Notes: generated by a model not told the origin, from the letters alone. Positions 53,061 through 62,597 are shown, numbered from the stretch's first letter. The stretch is DNA of 64,000 nt from Lachnospiraceae bacterium A4 (GCA_000403215.2 KE159527.1:580141-644140), one strand, 5' to 3'. Made by a program: numbers and translations.

Positions 53061-53852
53061 TCATGCGCCAAATTTCACGTCGGTCCAGACAGCATTCTGT
53101 GCTGCATAGCGCCTTGCGTCCGCCATATTCATTGAATGATATTTCTTAAAATCATGGCATAAATGCGACTGGTCGGAATACCCATACCGATAAGCAGCTT
53201 CCACCATATTAAAATTCTTTTCCCGCAAATGTAGCTGCCTGCTCCCAACAAAAATATCCTGTTCCAGTGCCGCCACTGAAATATTTCCTTTCTTTTCCAG
53301 CATTCTTGCCACCGTATGAATGACTGTTTGGTTCTGACGCCATTCATTTAGACGGCTTTGCAGTATTTTTTCCACGACAGGAATAAACTTGCAAATTTCA
53401 GTGACATCAAACAGGTATTGTTCTATCGCCTTTCTGAGCGCCGGGAAATGACTGTCTGCATCAAAAAAAGCATTTTTTGTATCCCGCAGGGACTCCTCTG
53501 AAAACAGGGCTGCGCCCCACGGAAAAAAACGAATTGCAAACACCAAAAATGTTTTCTTCTCTTTGCTGTCATTTCGTATGACGAATGTCCTGTCATCTAT
53601 CCCGCAGAAGCTGCTGAATATTTTATTGTTTGTAAAATCCACAGTAAAAATAATGTCCATACAAGTATCGGGTATCACAATTCCCATTTTTCCGACACTG
53701 TTTTTCTCCTGCGCGACTGCCTTCTTCGATCCCCAGAAACAGCGAATATATGGTTTCAGGGCATCACAAGGAACAAACTCCATGTACTCCTCGGTACATT
53801 GAAAGGGTGTCGCCGTGATCGGATTGTAGCTTTTGTATAATTTATGAATCAT
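53061..53852 (-). CDS. AraC-family regulator with shortened HTH domain
   Basis: The N-terminal 170 residues match the ligand-binding part of AraC-type regulators of the DUF6597 kind (FVPCDALKPYIRCFWGS, GIVIPDTCMDIIFTVDF, FAIRFFPWGAALF). The C-terminal HTH region begins normally (ISVAALEQDIFVGSRQLHL) but then jumps to REKNFNMVEAAYRYGYSDQSHLCHDFKKYHSM. About 25 residues that usually form the linker helix between the two HTH motifs are absent. The frame is preserved. DNA binding is probably impaired. The gene stands alone between the ATPase remnant and an Rpn nuclease. Confidence 0.75.
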   Translation of the reverse strand: MIHKLYKSYNPITATPFQCTEEYMEFVPCDALKPYIRCFWGSKKAVAQEKNSVGKMGIVIPDTCMDIIFTVDFTNNKIFSSFCGIDDRTFVIRNDSKEKKTFLVFAIRFFPWGAALFSEESLRDTKNAFFDADSHFPALRKAIEQYLFDVTEICKFIPVVEKILQSRLNEWRQNQTVIHTVARMLEKKGNISVAALEQDIFVGSRQLHLREKNFNMVEAAYRYGYSDQSHLCHDFKKYHSMNMADARRYAAQNAVWTDVKFGA

Positions 53853-54051
53853 TTGATTTCCTCAACTCCTACATAGCTGCCAAATCAGTATATCCCTGCA
53901 ATAACTCTTGTCATACATGATTTTACCATAAAATCGGTAGAAATGATACCAAATAATGCGCCGATTCAATGTATCGTGCTTAAAAAGTTCCGCATTTCCA
54001 TTGCCTGTTGCTGCTTGGAATGTTGTCGTTCATGTTCCTCCTTTTGGGCGC

Positions 54052-54095
54052 AAAAAAAGGCGCATGGTTTACAATTTACTGTTCCATGCGCCTTT
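54052..54095 (-). terminator. Strong intrinsic terminator of the Rpn gene
   Basis: AAAGGCGCATGG and CCATGCGCCTTT form a perfect 12-bp stem with a 16-base loop; on the minus strand a run of seven T follows. It lies 35 bases beyond the Rpn-type gene. Confidence 0.85.
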
Positions 54096-54129
54096 ACGCT
54101 GTTTTACTGATATTAAATTGATTCTCCAA

Positions 54130-54969
54130 TTATGCTAACTGCATTGATTGGCTTTCTAACTCTTTAACTATATCAAGGGATAATTCCGTAGCTTCTGCTA
54201 TTTCCTCTAAAGTCATTTTACCTAACTTTATTAAATGAACCGCCGTTCTTTTTGCTTTATTTTGTTCCGCCTTTTGTGCCGCTTCCCTTGCCGCCTCATT
54301 CCTCATATCTTCCATAATTTTGCACATAGCCGCAACTCCTTTCTCGTCTTGCTTAAAATATCGTGCTTTTTTAGCAAGCGTTTCATAATTCATATCATCG
54401 GGATTAGTGCATGAAAAATCGTGCATCAGCTTTCCAATCTCATCGTTGCCCCTATATTTCCCATTAACATATATGATATGCGAACCATCGTCAAACAATA
54501 CCTTGTTTTCCCCGATAGTGACATATCTTTCTACCGGATATATCGGCTGTTTTCCTTTCATTACATCATTTTCTGTTATGAAAATAACATAGCTGTCCGG
54601 AATATCCTCCGTATCATCACCAGCCTTTAATATGTGCGCATCCAGCAAGCTGCTGTTATGCCTTGCCCTCTTTGCGCCTGCTCCTGCGTCTTTCCTCTGA
54701 ATCTCAACATCAAATTCCTTATCGGCGTCGTCAACCGCATGAACATCTAAAACAGCCGAACGTCCCTGCAAATTCTTCAATGGTTCTTGTGTCCTGACCG
54801 ATTTAACTTTTATATCCTCCCGCCCTAAAACAATCCGAAGTATTAGTTCCACACCCTCAAAATTATCTGCAAGACAAACGGACATAAAATCATCGTCCAT
54901 ATATCGGAGTGATTTCAGACGTTCTAAATCCTGTTGATGTGTCTGCTCTGGTGTATTCAAAAATATCAC
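54130..54969 (-). CDS. Rpn-family recombination-promoting nuclease (PD-(D/E)XK transposase-like)
   Basis: The protein shows the family's arrangement: LKSLRYMDDDFMSVCLAD, LQGRSAVLDVHAVDDADKEFDVEIQRKD (the D and ExQ residues of the PD-(D/E)XK site), KRARHNSSLLDAHIL, DSYVIFITENDV and a C-terminal helical part with a small HTH-like end (GKMTLEEIAEATELSLDIVKE). Such proteins are numerous in gut Firmicutes; E. coli Rpn proteins cut DNA and promote RecA-independent recombination. The GTG at 54969 and a TTG three codons on are both possible starts. It has its own terminator. Confidence 0.82.
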   Translation of the reverse strand: MIFLNTPEQTHQQDLERLKSLRYMDDDFMSVCLADNFEGVELILRIVLGREDIKVKSVRTQEPLKNLQGRSAVLDVHAVDDADKEFDVEIQRKDAGAGAKRARHNSSLLDAHILKAGDDTEDIPDSYVIFITENDVMKGKQPIYPVERYVTIGENKVLFDDGSHIIYVNGKYRGNDEIGKLMHDFSCTNPDDMNYETLAKKARYFKQDEKGVAAMCKIMEDMRNEAAREAAQKAEQNKAKRTAVHLIKLGKMTLEEIAEATELSLDIVKELESQSMQLA

Positions 54970-55140
54970 CTTCTTCCACTGCTTTTATTATACATCAGAC
55001 AATGCCTTTTGAAAACTGAATTTTCCGTAAAATTTTCTCGGTTTTCTATACGCTCTGCCGCTGTATTACTTATTCAGTTGTGATTGTAGCAAGGTAAGAT
55101 AAAAACTGATTGAAATTAAAAATATATGTTTTCTCAACTT

Positions 55141-55631
55141 CTAAAGTGAATTATCAAACGTAAATCCTGTCTCATTTGCCTCCGTTGCGGTAAACATATC
55201 ATATTTCCCGTTTGTATACTCTGCAATAACCTTACCCCAAAAGTTTTGGGCAGGTAAGTTGTTAATCCATTGGGATATTTCCCACCCACCATGAAACATA
55301 TCAAAAATCTTCATAGCGGCTACCCTGCCAACTCCTTTTCGTCTGTATTTCTTCATTACAAAAAATTCGGCTATGTTATGAGGGTTTGGCAGATTATTAT
55401 GTTCACAACAGGAACGTACTAAAACAGTCCTGCAAGTTTTCCATTTACCTTGATAAAAAAAGGGTGCCTGCCTTCTTCATTCCAATAATCATCAATATGC
55501 TCATATCCAAAATATCCATATTCGTTTATGTCATCATTGGAAAACTCTGAAAAATCATAATTATACAATTCCAACATCTGAATAAAAACAGATTTCTGCT
55601 CGTATAATATAGGCTCTACACGAATGTCCAT
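55141..55631 (-). pseudogene. GNAT acetyltransferase with a one-base frameshift
   Basis: The first frame (55631-55419) gives MDIRVEPILYEQKSVFIQML and HPFFIKVNGKLAG, then stops at TAG after CTG TTT. The other frame continues from VLVRSCCEHNNL through FFVMKKYRRKGVGRVAAMKIF, the acetyl-CoA-binding loop, to the end at 55141. Inserting one base near 55430, next to a TTTT run, restores LAGLVLVRS. A sequencing or recent slippage event is therefore the simplest explanation. Confidence 0.8.
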
Positions 55632-55768
55632 ACATATTCTCCATAAAATTTTATTATACTGTCAATGATTTGTACCTCTAACAGAATATCACAATCACAC
55701 GCACATTTCTATTAGATTTCCATTAAATTTCTTCCTCCCTTTCTGTGCTGTGTTGATAGTTTCTGAAA

Positions 55769-55810
55769 TAAAAAAGGTAGCTGATTTTCTGTTAAGATAA
55801 ATCGCTACCT
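55769..55810 (-). terminator. Intrinsic terminator of the downstream GNAT gene
   Basis: AGGTAGC(T)GATTT pairs with AAATC-GCTACCT; on the minus strand six or more T follow. It is positioned about 120 bases beyond the GNAT gene at 55928-56431. Confidence 0.75.
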
Positions 55811-55927
55811 AAAGGTAAACAATATTCAGTTTTTACATCCTTTTTCTGTTCTGATTTTCCCCGACAAATGGGAATCTGTCAGTTTTTTTGCATAGATAAA
55901 ATAACAATTTAATTAATAGAATTTCTA

Positions 55928-56431
55928 TTAATTAGTGTCTATCCAGAAATATACTCTTTCATCTGCCGTTTCTGTTAATACCCCGCCATTTGAGTATGCA
56001 ACTGCTTGCGAAGCAATATTATCTTTACGGATTGTTAGCAAGGCTCTTTCTATTCCAGCCTCTTTTGCCTTCGTAAGTAATAATTTCAGCAACTCTTTTC
56101 CATAGCCCTTTCCACGAAAAGGAGAAGCTATCCCATATCCTATATTTCCGCCTACTTTCTTTAAGGCTTCAGTCAAATAAGTCCTTACATTTCCAAAACC
56201 GACTGGTACACCGTCAACATATAACCAATAGGTGGTAGAGGGCACTTTCCAACCGTCTACAATACCTTCTTGTTCGGACTCCACTTGTTTCCCTATAAGC
56301 CATTGTTTATATTCTTCATATGTCATCCCGTTTACTTTGTTCTGTAGACCGTTTTCCTCCCTTGGAATACTTTGCAGCAAATCATAAATTTCAATACCGT
56401 CACTGGGCGATAGTCTTTTTAACTCAATCAC
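55928..56431 (-). CDS. GNAT-family N-acetyltransferase
   Basis: This intact 167-residue GNAT protein has the conserved VPVGFGNVRTYL strand, GGNIGYGIASPFRGKGYGKELLKLLL (acetyl-CoA pyrophosphate loop RGKGYG) and NIASQAVAYSNGGVL near the end. Start is GTG at 56431 with GGAGG nine bases upstream. A perfect inverted repeat just upstream (56463-56498) probably serves its control. Substrate not predictable; the YWLYVDGVPVGF pattern is shared by many antibiotic- or amine-acetylating relatives. Confidence 0.85.
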   Translation of the reverse strand: MIELKRLSPSDGIEIYDLLQSIPREENGLQNKVNGMTYEEYKQWLIGKQVESEQEGIVDGWKVPSTTYWLYVDGVPVGFGNVRTYLTEALKKVGGNIGYGIASPFRGKGYGKELLKLLLTKAKEAGIERALLTIRKDNIASQAVAYSNGGVLTETADERVYFWIDTN

Positions 56432-56462
56432 GATACCATCCCTCCTTTAGAGTAAAAATCGG

Positions 56463-56498
56463 AATTTACCAAATCGATAAAATCCGATTTGGTAAATT
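56463..56498. promoter_or_regulatory. Perfect 14-bp inverted repeat upstream of the GNAT gene, probable operator
   Basis: AATTTACCAAATCG and CGATTTGGTAAATT flank an 8-base loop, 32 bases before the GTG start. It is too AT-rich and lacks a T run for a good terminator, so a repressor-binding site is more likely. The cognate regulator is not visible next to it. Confidence 0.6.
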
Positions 56499-56928
56499 GT
56501 TCAATGTCATTATCTTACCACAAACGCCTACACAATTCCATTAAATTTTGCTTAATCTCCTTTTGCCTTATTCTTTGCAATCATCATTTGCCGAAGCGAT
56601 GGAACATCGCTTTGCCTGTATCCCTCAGCTCGGTGCTGACCGCCCTCGGCTTTCGGTAGCTGACGTATGACTTCGGAAAGGAATAGGTCTTAGATATTTT
56701 GTCCTGCCCTTCCTGTTAAATATCTGCTTGATATGACTGTTTTTTGTTGATTAAAGATTTTTCGCCCGTCAATTATCGGGTATTTAGATTGTATGGTGCT
56801 ATATGTGGGTGTTTTTCCACTTCGGGAAATATGCTTTCACTTCCTACGGTAATATACCGCAGATTTTGTTCCAACATCGAAAAAAGCCATAACATCACTG
56901 TCATAGCCTTTTCCTGCAAAACCTATTT
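56499..56928. other. Spacer at the end of a mobile-element remnant
   Basis: No gene could be supported on either strand. It contains GC-richer patches with a small hairpin (GCGATGGAACATCGC near 56597) and lies just beyond the C-terminal end of a serine-recombinase fragment, so it is probably the leftover end of an integrated transposon. No terminal repeat was found. Confidence 0.4.
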
Positions 56929-57516
56929 TTACATTACAGCCTGTTTGCAATTCAGCAAAGCTGAATTTGCCCTCGGTATGTTCGGCACTCCTGCATGGAA
57001 GTATACGCCTTTCTCCCTGTCCTCGGCTCTTATCTGTTCCTTTTGGCTGTCAATCTGCGCCTTTTTCTTCGCCTTGGTGCGTTCCTCATATTCTTTTTGT
57101 TTCCCGCTGGCTTTCCGTTTCAGATAATTCTGGTGCAGTCTGTCCTTTCTCGCTTCTTTCTTCCGTATTTCCTCCAGTTCTTCGGCTGTCGGCTCTTTCT
57201 CTGCCATAGTCGGCGGTATGTATTCCCCGATAAAGTTAAAATAAACCTCTATCTTCTGTGCGGTGTCTGCGCTCCCTTTGCGGTCACGCTCATGCACGAC
57301 TATTTTCTCCACAAACTCATTCAGCATGAGCGTTGTCATTTCCTCTGCGCTGCTGTACCTCTCAACCAATTTGAGGAAACGTGCGGCGGATTTGCGGTCA
57401 TTTTCATACTGTGCCTGTTCTGTTTTATAACCGTCTAACTCATTCTGTAACTGTTCCTGCTCGCCCTCATACTGCTTATAGAGCATGGTATAACGCTTGT
57501 CCGATAACTTCCCCAA
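56929..57516 (-). pseudogene. C-terminal fragment of a large serine recombinase (TndX/TnpX-type)
   Basis: The 195 residues match the C-terminal part of large serine recombinases of clostridial transposons: GKLSDKRYTMLYKQYEGEQ, coiled-coil EQEQLQNELDGYKTEQ, LMLNEFVEKIVVHERDRKGS, QKIEVYFNFIGEYIPP and a lysine/glutamate-rich tail. The resolvase catalytic domain with its serine, and the zinc-binding recombinase domain, are missing. The frame opens at a TTG directly after a TGA, at the junction with PaaK sequence. It cannot recombine DNA by itself. Confidence 0.8.
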
Positions 57517-57517
57517 T

Positions 57518-58105
57518 CAACAAGCGCGGCTTAAAAAACCAGATTCATCTGAAAAAAGGCGTGATTGGTTCTGAGCGGTGGAGCGAAAAGATGCGAAAAT
57601 ACATTCGTGAAGAACTCGGCATCGAGCTTTATGATATCTATGGATTAACAGAAATCTATGGGCCGGGAATCGGCATCAATTCAAGGAGGGAGCGCCGCTC
57701 ATCCGCTTCCGCACACATGATATTTCCAGAATTATCCCCGAAAAGTGTTCGTGCGGCAGCAGTTATCCACGGATTGACATGATCCGGGGCAGAAGTGACG
57801 ACATGTTCAAAGTGCGCGGTGTCAACATGTTCCCTAGCCAAATCGAAGATTTGTTGCAGAATGTTGACGGTGTGGCAAGCGAGTACACTATCACGCTGGC
57901 ACACGATGACGAAAAGAACCGCGATATCATGATTCTAACTGTCGAGGCGGAGGGACGCGTCAGCTTTGAAACCACCGCACTCAAAATAAAGGAACTGTTC
58001 AAGTCCCGCATCGGCGTCACCCCGAAAGTGACTGTCGTGCCAATCAAGACCCTGCCGCGAAGCGAAAAAAAGACAAAGCGCGTGACAGACTATCGTGAAA
58101 CCTAA
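57518..58105 (+). pseudogene. Phenylacetate-CoA ligase (PaaK-like) C-terminal remnant with internal deletion
   Basis: The sequence starts inside the gene (GVIGSERWSEKMRKYI, ELYDIYGLTEIYGPGIGIN), the adenylate-forming core of PaaK. It then shifts frame near 57680 into KEGAPLIRFRTHDISRIIPEKCSCGS and PRIDMIRGRSDDMFKVRGVNMFPSQIE, the C-terminal domain, which runs to a normal end. About 50 residues between these parts are missing, and the N-terminal half is lost at the junction with the recombinase fragment. The enzyme would have activated phenylacetate-like acids with CoA; it is not functional here. Confidence 0.8.
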
Positions 58106-58134
58106 AACCCAGCCGCTTTGGCGGCTGGGTTTTT
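58105..58134 (+). terminator. Strong intrinsic terminator after the PaaK remnant
   Basis: AAACCCAGCCGC, loop TTTG, GCGGCTGGGTTT, followed by TTC. A perfect 12-bp stem overlapping the stop codon. With the A run on the left it may also work for the convergent lipoprotein gene. Confidence 0.9.
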
Positions 58135-58150
58135 CTACGTGATTCCTGTA

Positions 58151-59128
58151 TTATTTCCCATACTGCGATACATTGCTGCTGTCCACGCGCTCAAAGTCTA
58201 CCCAGACATACTTTCCGTCCGCTGAGCTTCCTTCAAGCTCTTTCACATCTCCATTTCCGGCAAGCTGTACTGCGGCATCTACGGCAGTATGCCCCTGACC
58301 GCTGCCCGACTGGTACACGGTAAATGCCATATCTCCATTGCGGATTGCCTCGCAGCCGTCCGCTGTGGCGTCCACGCCGAGTATTGGTATTGAGATACCG
58401 TTCTTTTTGCAAGCCTCCACCACGCCAAGCGCCATGGCGTCGTTGTTGCAGACAACACAATCCACAGCACTGCCTGTCCGCAAAAACAGCTCAAACAGCT
58501 TTTGTGCCTGCGCCGTATCCCAGTTCGCCGTATCCTCGAATACATAGTGAATCTGTTTCCCACTCTGCTCCAGCGCTCTCTTCACACCATTTGTCCTGCC
58601 CTTGGTGGCGGAGTGATTGGAAGGGCCTTTGAGCAGCGCCACATTGATCTCCTGACTGCCCGCAAGCTTTCCAAGTACATATTCCGCCTGAAATTCTCCG
58701 GCAACCTGCTCACTGGATCCGACAAACACATACTTTCCAGATTGCAGATACTTTTCATCAGGACAGCTATTGACAAACACAATCGGAATATCCTCCGCAC
58801 ACATCTTTAACTGAACAACCGTGTCCACAGATACCACGCTGCAAATGATCACATCATATTTTTCTGCGGCTGCTCTTTTAATCTGCTCGACCTGCTTCTC
58901 AATTGAGCCTTCCGCATCCTCCATCACGAACTGCGCCCCAACCTGTGCTGCCCTTTCCGCCGCAGCGTCCACAAGCGTCCCGCGAAACGTGTCCATCTTA
59001 TTCAGGGAAAAGAAAATACGTATATTGCCGTTTCCGCCGCCTGTGCGCTGTGCGCAGCCTGATACCGCAGCGATCAGCATGACAACGATAACGCACAGAA
59101 AAACATATCTTTTCATACTTTTCATCAT
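58151..59128 (-). CDS. Sugar-binding lipoprotein (periplasmic-binding protein, RbsB-like)
   Basis: A lipoprotein signal (KRYVFLCVIVVMLIAAVSGC) anchors the protein outside the membrane. The mature part is a type I periplasmic-binding protein of the ribose/galactose group: FFSLNKMDTFRGTLVDAAAE, YDVIICSVVSVDTV, IPIVFVNSCPD, CVVCNNDAMALGVVEACKK and ISIPILGVDATADGCEAI. No ABC ATPase or permease is next to it; instead it overlaps the chemoreceptor gene by a few bases, so it probably presents a sugar or related ligand to that receptor. GGAGG favours the ATG at 59128 over 59134. Confidence 0.82.
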   Translation of the reverse strand: MMKSMKRYVFLCVIVVMLIAAVSGCAQRTGGGNGNIRIFFSLNKMDTFRGTLVDAAAERAAQVGAQFVMEDAEGSIEKQVEQIKRAAAEKYDVIICSVVSVDTVVQLKMCAEDIPIVFVNSCPDEKYLQSGKYVFVGSSEQVAGEFQAEYVLGKLAGSQEINVALLKGPSNHSATKGRTNGVKRALEQSGKQIHYVFEDTANWDTAQAQKLFELFLRTGSAVDCVVCNNDAMALGVVEACKKNGISIPILGVDATADGCEAIRNGDMAFTVYQSGSGQGHTAVDAAVQLAGNGDVKELEGSSADGKYVWVDFERVDSSNVSQYGK

Positions 59129-59130
59129 TG

Positions 59131-61131
59131 TCATACCTCCTCTTTGATCTTAAATCTGGCAACCTGTTCATACAGTTCCTCTGCTGATGATGTCAGCTCA
59201 TTTGCACTTGTGGAGACACTTTTACTATTGCCAGTGATATTGTCCACCTGACGCACCATCGACTCGGAAGTCGCAAGAATTTCCTCTGAGCTGGCAGCCT
59301 GTTCCTCTGAAATTGCTGCGACATTCGTCGCAACCTCATCGACTTTCTCCACTTTCTGAATCATCTCGCGCACCAGCATACTCACTTGGTCAATATTATT
59401 AAAGATCGCATCGAACGTCCTTAGCGTATCCTCCACCAGATTGCTGCTGTGGTCAATATTTTTCACACTTTCATCGGTCTGCTTCACAGTGTCTCCCACC
59501 AGATTGTTGATCTGGCTGATAAGCCCCTCAATATTATGTACCGCCTCGGCGCTGGTATTGGCAAGCTGTCCGATTTCTGTCGCCACAACGGCAAAGCCTC
59601 GTCCTGCATCGCCTGCGCGCGCCGCCTCAATCGAGGCATTCAGGGATAGCAGCGAGGTCTGATCTGCTATATTCCCAATGATTTCTGTAATGTTGGTAAT
59701 CTCCACAGACGCCTTCCCCACTTCGTCAATCGACTGCTGGAGTTTCTGCATGGAGACATGGATCGTCTCCATCGCGCTGCTGACGCGCTGCAAATCGTCT
59801 TTTCCCTGACGGGAAACCGTGACAGTCTCCTGCATCTTGCCGCCGACCTGATCCCCGTCGTCCTTTGTGTCAGACACTACCATGGCAAGCGTCGTCGCGT
59901 GTTCTGCAATCTCGCCAACTGAGAGTGATAACTGCTCTACGGTCGTATTGAGCTCTCTCATAGACTGCCCCTGATGCTTGGTCGCGTCATACATTTCTCT
60001 GGATATGGTATCGCTGTTTGCCGCCTGCGTACTCAGCTTGTCCGACACGCCGTGAATCGACGCGATCATCTGCCGCATGGTCTGTATAAACTGCTCTACA
60101 AAGCCGCCCATCACGCCAATCTCATCATTGCTGCCCGTTTTGACCTGCACCGTAAAATCGCCGTTGGTCATTGCTGTGATAATCTTGATGAGCTCTTTCA
60201 CCGGACGAATTACCATGTGTACCACACGCTCTACCAGCACAGTCAGCAACAGAATGGACAGCAGACCGATCACCAGCATCATATTGCGGACACTGTCAAT
60301 ATCTGAATAGATAATCTTTGTGGGGATGTAGGATACCAGCACCCAGTCTGTCCCATTGATCTGCGAAAATGCAGTCATATTGTCGTCGATCTCTGCCATG
60401 TCAAAGTCCCACTGCTCAACCTTCTGCCAGATATCCCGCATAAAAGCATCCTTTGAGCTGCCAAGGTTCGTTGAGATCAGCGCATTGTCCTGATGCGCAA
60501 GGATTGTCCCGTCGGTGCTGCTCACCAAAAATGCCTGTGCCTGCTCCATCTCAATATAGCTGTTCACAATGATGCTGATGCGTTCAAGCGTAAGATCGGC
60601 AGAAATTACCTTAATTGTGCCAGACTGATCATCTAAAATTCCAGATGCGCTGATCACCTTGTTGCCCGCGGCGTTGGTATATGCATTGGTCAGTCCCATA
60701 TTCCACCGGGTAAGTCCTTCCTTGTACCACACCGACTGCGTGGGGTCTGTTTCCTGTTTCTCCGATGCAGATGCCGCCATCAGCTTTCCATTGGCATCGG
60801 CAATATAGAGTCCCTCTGGATAATTATCATGAAATCCATAGTAACTGTCCAAGATCGCCTGTAGCTGCTGCTCACTGGGTTTCGTCTGTTCGATTGCCTG
60901 TTTGACAGCGCCAAAAGCAGACAAATTCTCATTCAGCCAAGCCTCAATCTGGTTTGTCTGGTTGTCAATCGAAGAGGTGAGCAGATTTTCCGAATACTCT
61001 TTGATAATATCCTTTGAAATAAAATATAAAATACCTGCCAGCAGTATCATAATGGCAATTACTACGGGCAGTATGATTCCAAGCAGCTTTACTTTAATTG
61101 AAACAATTTTCTTTTTTCTTTCTTCTCTCAT
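59131..61131 (-). CDS. Methyl-accepting chemotaxis protein
   Basis: The topology is standard: first membrane helix ([20 protein letters not shown], about 17-36), an extracellular Cache-type sensor (about 40-280) with [12 protein letters not shown] and [14 protein letters not shown], second helix ([17 protein letters not shown], about 285-305), HAMP region ([19 protein letters not shown]) and a long signalling coiled coil with the hairpin [20 protein letters not shown] followed by [15 protein letters not shown]. It would control CheA and flagellar rotation. The adjoining binding lipoprotein suggests indirect sensing of a bound ligand. The presence of a chemoreceptor implies a motile or formerly motile organism. 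Confidence 0.93.
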   Translation of the reverse strand: MREERKKKIVSIKVKLLGIILPVVIAIMILLAGILYFISKDIIKEYSENLLTSSIDNQTNQIEAWLNENLSAFGAVKQAIEQTKPSEQQLQAILDSYYGFHDNYPEGLYIADANGKLMAASASEKQETDPTQSVWYKEGLTRWNMGLTNAYTNAAGNKVISASGILDDQSGTIKVISADLTLERISIIVNSYIEMEQAQAFLVSSTDGTILAHQDNALISTNLGSSKDAFMRDIWQKVEQWDFDMAEIDDNMTAFSQINGTDWVLVSYIPTKIIYSDIDSVRNMMLVIGLLSILLLTVLVERVVHMVIRPVKELIKIITAMTNGDFTVQVKTGSNDEIGVMGGFVEQFIQTMRQMIASIHGVSDKLSTQAANSDTISREMYDATKHQGQSMRELNTTVEQLSLSVGEIAEHATTLAMVVSDTKDDGDQVGGKMQETVTVSRQGKDDLQRVSSAMETIHVSMQKLQQSIDEVGKASVEITNITEIIGNIADQTSLLSLNASIEAARAGDAGRGFAVVATEIGQLANTSAEAVHNIEGLISQINNLVGDTVKQTDESVKNIDHSSNLVEDTLRTFDAIFNNIDQVSMLVREMIQKVEKVDEVATNVAAISEEQAASSEEILATSESMVRQVDNITGNSKSVSTSANELTSSAEELYEQVARFKIKEEV

Positions 61132-61190
61132 CTTCCGCCGCCTTTCCTATGAGGAATGAAACCTCATTTGAGGCATAAAGCCCCTTTGCT

Positions 61191-62597
61191 TTACTCTTTG
61201 CCATCCCAGCAATACGTACAAAGTTTACTGTGGTCGAGCCCTGTCGCATCCAGCATATCATCCAACCGGTTGAAACGAAGAGATGTAAAATTTAGCTCTT
61301 TCCGAATCTCCTCGACCATCCGGTCGTATTTCTCAGACTCTGGGTCTGCATACTCCTCCAAAACCTCCTTGGTCACATTCCCATTTTCCAGGCGCTCAAT
61401 CACCCGTCTGGTAATCAGGTCCATCTCTGATGAGGAACGCGAGAAATTGAGATATTTACAGCCATATAACAGCGGAGGGCAGGCAGGTCTGATGTGTACC
61501 TCCTTGGCACCGCTCTGGTACAAAAATTCTGTTGTTTCCCGCATCTGTGTACCTCTGACGATAGAGTCGTCGATCAACAGCAGTTTCTTGTCCTTGATCA
61601 GATCATCGACTGCCAGCAGCTTCATCTTGGCAATGAGATTGCGCTTGCTCTGTATTGTCGGCATAAAAGAGCGCGGCCACGTCGGCGTATACTTAATAAA
61701 GGGTCTTGAAAACGGAATCCCGGACTCATTGGCATAACCCACGGCATGTGCAATCCCCGAGTCTGGCACGCCTGCCACGATATCTGGCGTCACATTGTCG
61801 CGCCTTGCCATCCTCTCCCCGCAGCGGTACCGCATCTGCTCGACATTGACACCCTCATAAGAGCTTGCGGGATACCCATAATACACCCACAAAAATGTAC
61901 AAATTTTCATATCTTTTTGCGGATTTGCCAGCGTGACACAATTTTTCTCCGTCATCACGACAACCTCTGCGGGGCCAAGCTCTTTATAATCTGTATACCC
62001 CAGATTCTTGAACGCAAAATTTTCAAAAGACGCGCAGAAGCCGTCCTCCTTCCTGCCGATGACAATCGGCGTCCTCCCATACTTATCTCTCGCCGCATAA
62101 ATCCCCGCCTTATTCATCAGCAGAATTGACAGCGAACCATCAATGGCGTCCAGCGCATAGTTCATTCCTTCTATTAAATTTTCCCTGCGGTTAATGAGCG
62201 CCGCGACAAGCTCTGTGGCGTTGACTTCTCCTCCGCTCATCTCCTGAAAGTGGGCATGTCCCACGTCAAACAGACGCTGTATCAGCTCGTCGGTATTGTT
62301 AATTTTTCCAACGGTGGTCAGTGCGTACGTGCCGTGATGCGAGCGGATAATCAGCGGCTGCGGCTCATAGTCCGAGATACAGCCAATGCCGTAATTTCCG
62401 TGCATCTCACTCACGTCCTTGTCAAACTTCGTTCGAAACGGCGCATTCTCGATATTATGAATCGCCCTGTTAAACCCTTCCTTTCCATAAACTGCCATGC
62501 CACCGCGCCTCGTTCCCAGATGCGAGTGATAATCAATCCCAAAAAACAGATCAAATACACAATCCTGTTGTGATGTTACTCCAAAAAAACCACCCAT
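61191..62597 (-). CDS. PurF-like amidophosphoribosyltransferase paralogue lacking the glutaminase cysteine
   Basis: The layout is that of PurF: N-terminal Ntn-hydrolase domain (FGVTSQQDCVFDLFFGIDYH, LGTRRGGMAVYG, GNYGIGCISDYEPQPL), then a phosphoribosyltransferase domain with the PRPP loop KKLLLIDDSIVRGTQM and VPDSGIAHAVGYANESG, and C-terminal cysteines (RPACPPLLYGC, LCTYCW) like those binding the Fe-S cluster in Bacillus-type PurF. In true PurF the processed N-terminus is Cys followed by GxFG. Here the start is MGGFFG, so the catalytic cysteine is glycine. Glutamine use is therefore not expected. Role unknown: ammonia-dependent, regulatory, or other. Confidence 0.82.
   Translation of the reverse strand: MGGFFGVTSQQDCVFDLFFGIDYHSHLGTRRGGMAVYGKEGFNRAIHNIENAPFRTKFDKDVSEMHGNYGIGCISDYEPQPLIIRSHHGTYALTTVGKINNTDELIQRLFDVGHAHFQEMSGGEVNATELVAALINRRENLIEGMNYALDAIDGSLSILLMNKAGIYAARDKYGRTPIVIGRKEDGFCASFENFAFKNLGYTDYKELGPAEVVVMTEKNCVTLANPQKDMKICTFLWVYYGYPASSYEGVNVEQMRYRCGERMARRDNVTPDIVAGVPDSGIAHAVGYANESGIPFSRPFIKYTPTWPRSFMPTIQSKRNLIAKMKLLAVDDLIKDKKLLLIDDSIVRGTQMRETTEFLYQSGAKEVHIRPACPPLLYGCKYLNFSRSSSEMDLITRRVIERLENGNVTKEVLEEYADPESEKYDRMVEEIRKELNFTSLRFNRLDDMLDATGLDHSKLCTYCWDGKE

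Noticed and set aside
57381-57517. N-terminal extension of the PaaK frame
   Set aside because: This part is antisense to the serine-recombinase fragment; PaaK similarity begins only after the junction.
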